DNA of 26,430 nt from Prevotellaceae bacterium (GTDB taxonomy: Bacteria; Bacteroidota; Bacteroidia; Bacteroidales; UBA932), in the NCBI GenBank assembly GCA_031259805.1, contig JAIRKX010000118.1, positions 1 to 26,430 on the forward strand. The letters are read 5' to 3'. A model generated the notes under the pieces. It saw nothing but the letters and a program-made list of their open reading frames with translations, had not been told where the DNA came from and did not search any database. Positions 23,501 to 26,430 of the stretch are shown here, one piece after another (the first letter of the stretch is position 1; the number at the start of each line of letters is the position of its first letter). A program made the translations under genes and the position numbers.

Positions 23501-24639
23501 TCAATCTCAAGGACGAGGCTTTGCAAATGCTGGTATCGAATACCGGAAAGGGAATTAAGGAAAAGGATATCCCGCTGATATTCGACCGCTATACGGTATT
23601 GGAAAACTTTGAACGGCAAACACACAAAGGGCTATCGTCGCGTAACGGGCTGGGATTGGCCATTTGCCATAATATGGTTAAATTGCTCAACGGAGAAATC
23701 AGCGTCCACAGCAACCCGGATACGCTTACCGAATTTAAGGTGCTGTTGCCTTATCAAGAGCCGAATGTGCCCGGAAAAAGAGAACTGCACAGCGAAGAGG
23801 CGCTGCTGCTGCAAAATTTCGGCAACAATAAAACCGTCATCGAAACCGAAGACTACAAGTTTATCAAATTCCGCTCGACCATTCTTGTGATTGACGACGA
23901 CCCGGAAATGCTGTGGTTCGTATCGGAAATTTTCAAGGGACACTACAACGTGATTCCGGTGGCCGACCCGACGACGGTCGCCGAGGCGCTCGAACGCATC
24001 CAGCCACAACTCATTATCTCCGACATTATGATGCCGCAACTCGACGGGATTACGCTGCTCAAGCAGATTAAGGCCAACAAGCGCACCGGCCACATTCCGT
24101 TTATCCTGCTGTCGGCCAAAAATACGCCGGAAGAACAGGTGGAAGGCATCGAAGCCGGCGCCGAAATGTATATCACAAAACCGTTTAATGTCGACTACTT
24201 GAAATCCGTCGTCGACCGTCTCTTGCAACGACAGGACGATTTGAAGGATTATTACAATTCGGCCATCAGTTCCTTTGAACTGAGCGGCGGGAAGTATATC
24301 CACAAAGACGAGCGGCTGTTTCTCGACAAAGCGGTTAAAATTATAGATATGAATATTACCGATCCGGATTTTTCGACCGACCGGTTAGCTTCGCAATTAG
24401 GCATGAGCACCCGCCACCTCTACCGGCGACTGGAAAAAATCATCAACCAAACCCCCGCCGATTTAATCAAAGAATATCGTCTGTCTATCGTCAAAAAACT
24501 ATTAATTACTACCCGATTATCTGTCGACGAAATCATGTACAAAGCCGGATATGTCAACCGCAGCAGTTTCTACCGCGCCTTCTCCCAAAAATTCGGCACC
24601 ACGCCGAAGAGCTATCGGAAGAAGCAAGCGGAAGAATGA
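20593..24639 (+). CDS. Hybrid two-component system (HTCS) sensor kinase and AraC-type transcriptional activator
   Basis: This 1348-residue one-protein signalling system senses a glycan fragment in the periplasm and activates PUL transcription. A signal peptide (MLRKTVLLTSLLLCSGSLFS) comes first. At least ten Reg_prop propeller repeats with W-(I/F/L)-(G/S)-T-like cores follow to about residue 640 (MWFGSCDGL, VWIGTDGQG, LWIGTKDDG, IWFGTSFGI). Then come a Y_Y_Y domain (about 660-775) and a transmembrane helix (about 782-804). The kinase has a HisKA phospho-acceptor His839 in ITHELCTPLTLIYG and an HATPase domain (N-box LLSNAFKYTPDSGK near 953). The receiver has Asp1144 in ISDIMMPQLDG, and an AraC HTH occupies about 1240-1348. 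Two kinase positions are non-consensus: Cys842, where Arg is usual, and Asn983 in SNTGKGI, where Asp is usual. ATG 20593 is chosen because it begins the signal peptide. Confidence 0.95.
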   Translation: MLRKTVLLTSLLLCSGSLFSHNLRQLSSKEGLSNSAILSIYQDRERFMWFGSCDGLNMYDGLHIQVYKPTTNNPNSLSGNLIEGIMGAEDNILWIATNHGFNRLDKKKRTIEYHNEFEGKYHWAKTAQNEIFAIHEDHFIHYYNKECKEFIPVSFPGIYNDNIQAFFIDPNNTIWIFSDNGKTIHAAVSFTDAAIPHLKIVPALEHDADFLYVFHEKERVYLIDKRYLLYELNVLTQKKNLIKNLRYEIRDNGIISTIIRDGDDYLVAFKTNGLIRLKHTPETELKYRTERIDIYCGVFSLCRDEGQDIVWIGTDGQGVYMYSNDAFSFRSTTFTDLPFHIQKPVRALLIDKDNTLWIGTKDDGILTIDDFQINGDINAKKIDHYTTSNSALTNNTIYAFANSRRNLIWIGGDGPGLNYYSYKEKRIKPMASRSDEEIVYVHSICEVNDTTLWVATVGSGILKVIVGGSYDAPYIKTVKRFMFIKDEISYNYFFSALQENDSLLWFGNRGYGVQRLDVRTETFTQIRFCKKDIETINDILSGQKDSKGNIWFGTSFGITRLLHYDKDTVVYENYNEIEGLPNNTIHGILEDHNGRLWLSTNNGIVQFDVETKKFRIYNHKNGLDVIEFSDGAYFRDERTDILLFGGTNGFLSITQDMFEGREFTPPIYFTGLKIYENEYNIVDFMQQTKNGEYLELSYEQNFFSISFIALDYINGQHYRYAYNLENFNDQWFDKGFSNVVTFTKVPPGEYILHIKYDNGIIASSQNDYSLKIVILPPWYKTIWAYLAYTLLCAAVLYGSLLLVRASYKNKRTTMIEKMNQQQKEEIYESKLRFFTNITHELCTPLTLIYGPCARIVSYTGTDTFVKKYATLILKNAERLNSLIQELIEFRRIETGHKSCLIEPLAIAELARNIAESFTDLAETRNIDYQIHIDEPVEWNSDKGCITKILTNLLSNAFKYTPDSGKIEVVVNLKDEALQMLVSNTGKGIKEKDIPLIFDRYTVLENFERQTHKGLSSRNGLGLAICHNMVKLLNGEISVHSNPDTLTEFKVLLPYQEPNVPGKRELHSEEALLLQNFGNNKTVIETEDYKFIKFRSTILVIDDDPEMLWFVSEIFKGHYNVIPVADPTTVAEALERIQPQLIISDIMMPQLDGITLLKQIKANKRTGHIPFILLSAKNTPEEQVEGIEAGAEMYITKPFNVDYLKSVVDRLLQRQDDLKDYYNSAISSFELSGGKYIHKDERLFLDKAVKIIDMNITDPDFSTDRLASQLGMSTRHLYRRLEKIINQTPADLIKEYRLSIVKKLLITTRLSVDEIMYKAGYVNRSSFYRAFSQKFGTTPKSYRKKQAEE

Positions 24640-24696
24640 AGGTGTGGGATTAAGCGCGTCTGTGCAGGCGCGCTGTACACTTCACGAAAAAAAGCG

Positions 24697-24704
24697 TATT
24701 TTTG
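24697..24704 (+). promoter_or_regulatory. -7 box upstream of the GH3-like gene
   Basis: TATTTTTG matches TAnnTTTG and lies 48 bp before the ATG at 24752, within the 112-bp gap after the HTCS stop codon. I see no convincing -33 element. It suggests the downstream gene has its own promoter and is not simply an operon partner of the HTCS. Confidence 0.5.
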
Positions 24705-24751
24705 TACAAAAGAAAAAACGATTGAATCATTCACTCTTAATTTGCCCTGTT

Positions 24752-26314
24752 ATGAATATAGTAACTGCCACTGTTCGTGCCCTGAGCCGGTCGCGGCTGC
24801 GCCGGCAGGAAGACTGCAAACGACAACCGCATGTATACCAGCAAACGATTTTTAAATCGCTCCTGAGGGCGGGACATACGACACAATTCGGCCAGCAATA
24901 TCATTTTGCCAGCCTCTCGACCATCGCACAATTTCAGCAGCGCGTACCGCTACACGAGTACGACCGGCTGAAACCCTACATCGACCGCATGAGACAGGGC
25001 CAACAGCAAGTGCTGTGGAATACGCCCGTCCGCTGGTTTGCCCAATCGAGCGGTACGACGGCCGACAAGAGTAAATTTATCCCCGTAAGCAGAGAATCGC
25101 TGTACGGATGCCACTATCAGGGTGCGCGCGATGTGCTGATGTGGTACATCAACCGCTACCCCGACACCCGTATGTTCAACGGAAAAGCGTTGACGCTGGG
25201 CGGCAGCCATCGCCCCGAAGCCCACGGTCGAATACGCCACGGCGACCTGTCGGCCATCCTCATCCACAATGCCCCGCGCTATGCGGAATGGGTACGCACG
25301 CCGTCGCGGGAGATCGCGCTATGTCCCGATTTTGAAACCAAAGTGCAACGTATCGCCGAACGAACCATCCGGCAAAACGTAACGAATTTCGCCGGCGTGC
25401 CGTCGTGGAATCTGGTATTGATGAAACGGATATTAGACATTTCCGGCAAGGACAACCTGCTCGACATATGGCCTAATCTGGAACTGTTTATGCACGGCGG
25501 CATCAGCTTCGAGCCTTACCGTGAACAGTATCGCCGCCTGATCCCCTCCGACCGGATGCACTACCTCGAAATCTACAATGCCTCGGAAGGCTTCTTTGCC
25601 CTGCAGGACGACCCTTCCGACGCCGGAATGCTATTGTTGAACGACGTCGGGGTTTTTTACGAATTTATCCCGATGAATCGGCTGGCCGACGCGCTCGCCG
25701 GTTCGTTTACCGCTTTCGATACCATCGGAACGGTCAAAACCGGCGTCAATTATGCGATGGTAATTACCACCAACGGCGGCCTGTGGCGTTACCTGATCGG
25801 CGATACCATTCAATTTACGGCCACGTATCCACATAAAATAAAAATCACCGGACGTACACGGCATTTCATTAATGTGTTCGGCGAAGAATTAATTGTCGAC
25901 AATGCCATTGCCGCGCTCAAAGCCGCCTGTCAAGCCACCGGCGCGCAGGTAGCGCATTATACGGTAGCCCCGATTTTCATGGACGCTACCGCTAAAGGCA
26001 GCCACGAATGGCTCATTGAATTCGACACGCCGCCCCCCGACATCGACGCGTTTGCCGACCGTCTGGATGCCGAACTGTGTAAGGTCAATTCGGACTACGA
26101 AGCCAAACGCTCGAAAAATACGACCCTCAACCGGCTTACGTTGACCGTCCTGCCCGCCGGCGCTTTTTACGAATGGATGCGCCGGCGCGGTAAGCTCGGC
26201 GGACAAAACAAAATCCCCCCTTTATATAATACGCGGCAGTACGCCGAAGAATTAAAAAGGGGGAATGAAGCACAGCCCCCGCTAAAGAATCAGAAACAGG
26301 GCAGTAATTATTAA
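24752..26314 (+). CDS. GH3 auxin-responsive-promoter-like protein, predicted acyl-adenylating enzyme
   Basis: This 520-residue product belongs to the plant-type GH3 family (acyl-acid amido synthetase fold, ANL superfamily), not to glycoside hydrolase family 3. Visible hallmarks are SSGTTADKSKFIPVS at about 99-113 (ATP/phosphate loop), IYNASEGFFA with Ala277-Glu279-Gly280, YLIGDTIQF with Asp351, and GRTRHFINVFGEELIVDNA at the start of the C-terminal cap. There is no signal peptide, so it is cytosolic. Bacterial members are widespread in Bacteroidota but their substrates are largely unknown. A role in mannan use is not indicated; it more likely lies at the locus edge with its own promoter. ATG 24752 gives the normal family length; the longer frame from 24551 overlaps the HTCS coding region in another frame and is rejected. 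Confidence 0.88.
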   Translation: MNIVTATVRALSRSRLRRQEDCKRQPHVYQQTIFKSLLRAGHTTQFGQQYHFASLSTIAQFQQRVPLHEYDRLKPYIDRMRQGQQQVLWNTPVRWFAQSSGTTADKSKFIPVSRESLYGCHYQGARDVLMWYINRYPDTRMFNGKALTLGGSHRPEAHGRIRHGDLSAILIHNAPRYAEWVRTPSREIALCPDFETKVQRIAERTIRQNVTNFAGVPSWNLVLMKRILDISGKDNLLDIWPNLELFMHGGISFEPYREQYRRLIPSDRMHYLEIYNASEGFFALQDDPSDAGMLLLNDVGVFYEFIPMNRLADALAGSFTAFDTIGTVKTGVNYAMVITTNGGLWRYLIGDTIQFTATYPHKIKITGRTRHFINVFGEELIVDNAIAALKAACQATGAQVAHYTVAPIFMDATAKGSHEWLIEFDTPPPDIDAFADRLDAELCKVNSDYEAKRSKNTTLNRLTLTVLPAGAFYEWMRRRGKLGGQNKIPPLYNTRQYAEELKRGNEAQPPLKNQKQGSNY

Positions 26315-26403
26315 TTGTTAATTGTATGCTTTTTTTGCACAGAGGTGCACAGAGGAATTCTTAGTTCTTAACTCTTAACTCTTAGTTCTTAATTAACAAT
26401 TAA
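26311..26403. repeat. Inverted-repeat-bounded intergenic element after the GH3-like gene
   Basis: TTAATTGTTAATT (26311-26323), which overlaps the GH3-like stop codon, is the exact reverse complement of AATTAACAATTAA (26391-26403). Between them are a perfect tandem duplication TGCACAGAGG (26336-26345 and 26346-26355) and short repeats of TTAACTC / TTAGTTC type (26361-26389). It may act as a weak terminator, or be an intergenic repeat element. The remaining DNA to 26430 shows no gene. Confidence 0.55.
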
Positions 26404-26430
26404 CAATCTCTACTGGTGCGTTAAAATTGA

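Noticed and set aside
24551..24751. N-terminal extension of the GH3-like protein
   Set aside because: It overlaps the HTCS coding sequence in another frame, lacks family similarity, and a -7 box lies inside it.
24752..26314. Glycoside hydrolase family 3
   Set aside because: The name GH3 here refers to the auxin-responsive family. The motifs seen are adenylation motifs, with no signal peptide or glycosidase features.

Overview
The window looks like a piece of a Bacteroidales (Bacteroidota) chromosome. The grounds are two complete SusC/SusD outer-membrane pairs, a hybrid two-component system (HTCS) regulator, lipoprotein signals with acidic residues after the lipobox cysteine, promoter-like TAnnTTTG boxes in place of a sigma-70 -10, and AT-rich intergenic repeats. 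Coding DNA is moderately GC-rich and the intergenic DNA is strongly AT-rich. The genus cannot be fixed by reading alone.

Layout. (1) Positions 1-459: no confident gene, a hairpin-rich stretch, then three 15-bp repeats phased at 24 bp. (2) Positions 460-10055, plus strand: a five-gene run encoding a modular surface lipoprotein (possible glycan-binding protein), a GH76 endo-alpha-1,6-mannanase lipoprotein, SusC, SusD and a DUF3823 lipoprotein, closed by a terminator at 10108-10144. (3) Positions 10145-10403: a convergent spacer with a 42-bp palindromic tandem repeat. (4) Positions 19892 down to 10454, minus strand: SusC, SusD, a one-module SusE-like lipoprotein, a SusE-like lipoprotein with an internal duplication, and a second GH76, closed by its own hairpin at 10404-10435. 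(5) Positions 19893-20592: an AT-rich divergent control region with two 27-bp palindromes that are exact reverse complements of each other. (6) Positions 20593-24639, plus strand: the HTCS sensor-regulator. (7) Positions 24752-26314: a GH3-like (auxin-responsive type) acyl-adenylating enzyme, probably outside the system, followed by intergenic repeats.

How it probably works (inference from family knowledge). This is a polysaccharide utilization locus for an alpha-1,6-linked mannan backbone, such as fungal mannan or another alpha-mannan glycoconjugate. The surface lipoproteins hold the glycan, the two surface GH76 enzymes cut it, the two SusC/D transporters import the oligosaccharides, and the HTCS senses a breakdown product in the periplasm and switches on transcription. 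No exo-mannosidases (GH92, GH125, GH38) lie in the window, so final depolymerisation must be encoded elsewhere.

The architecture is a recognisable PUL and not an unknown class of system. The least explained parts are the 5' structured stretch, the paired opposite-orientation palindromes, the domain-duplicated binding proteins, and the cysteine cluster at the end of the second GH76.
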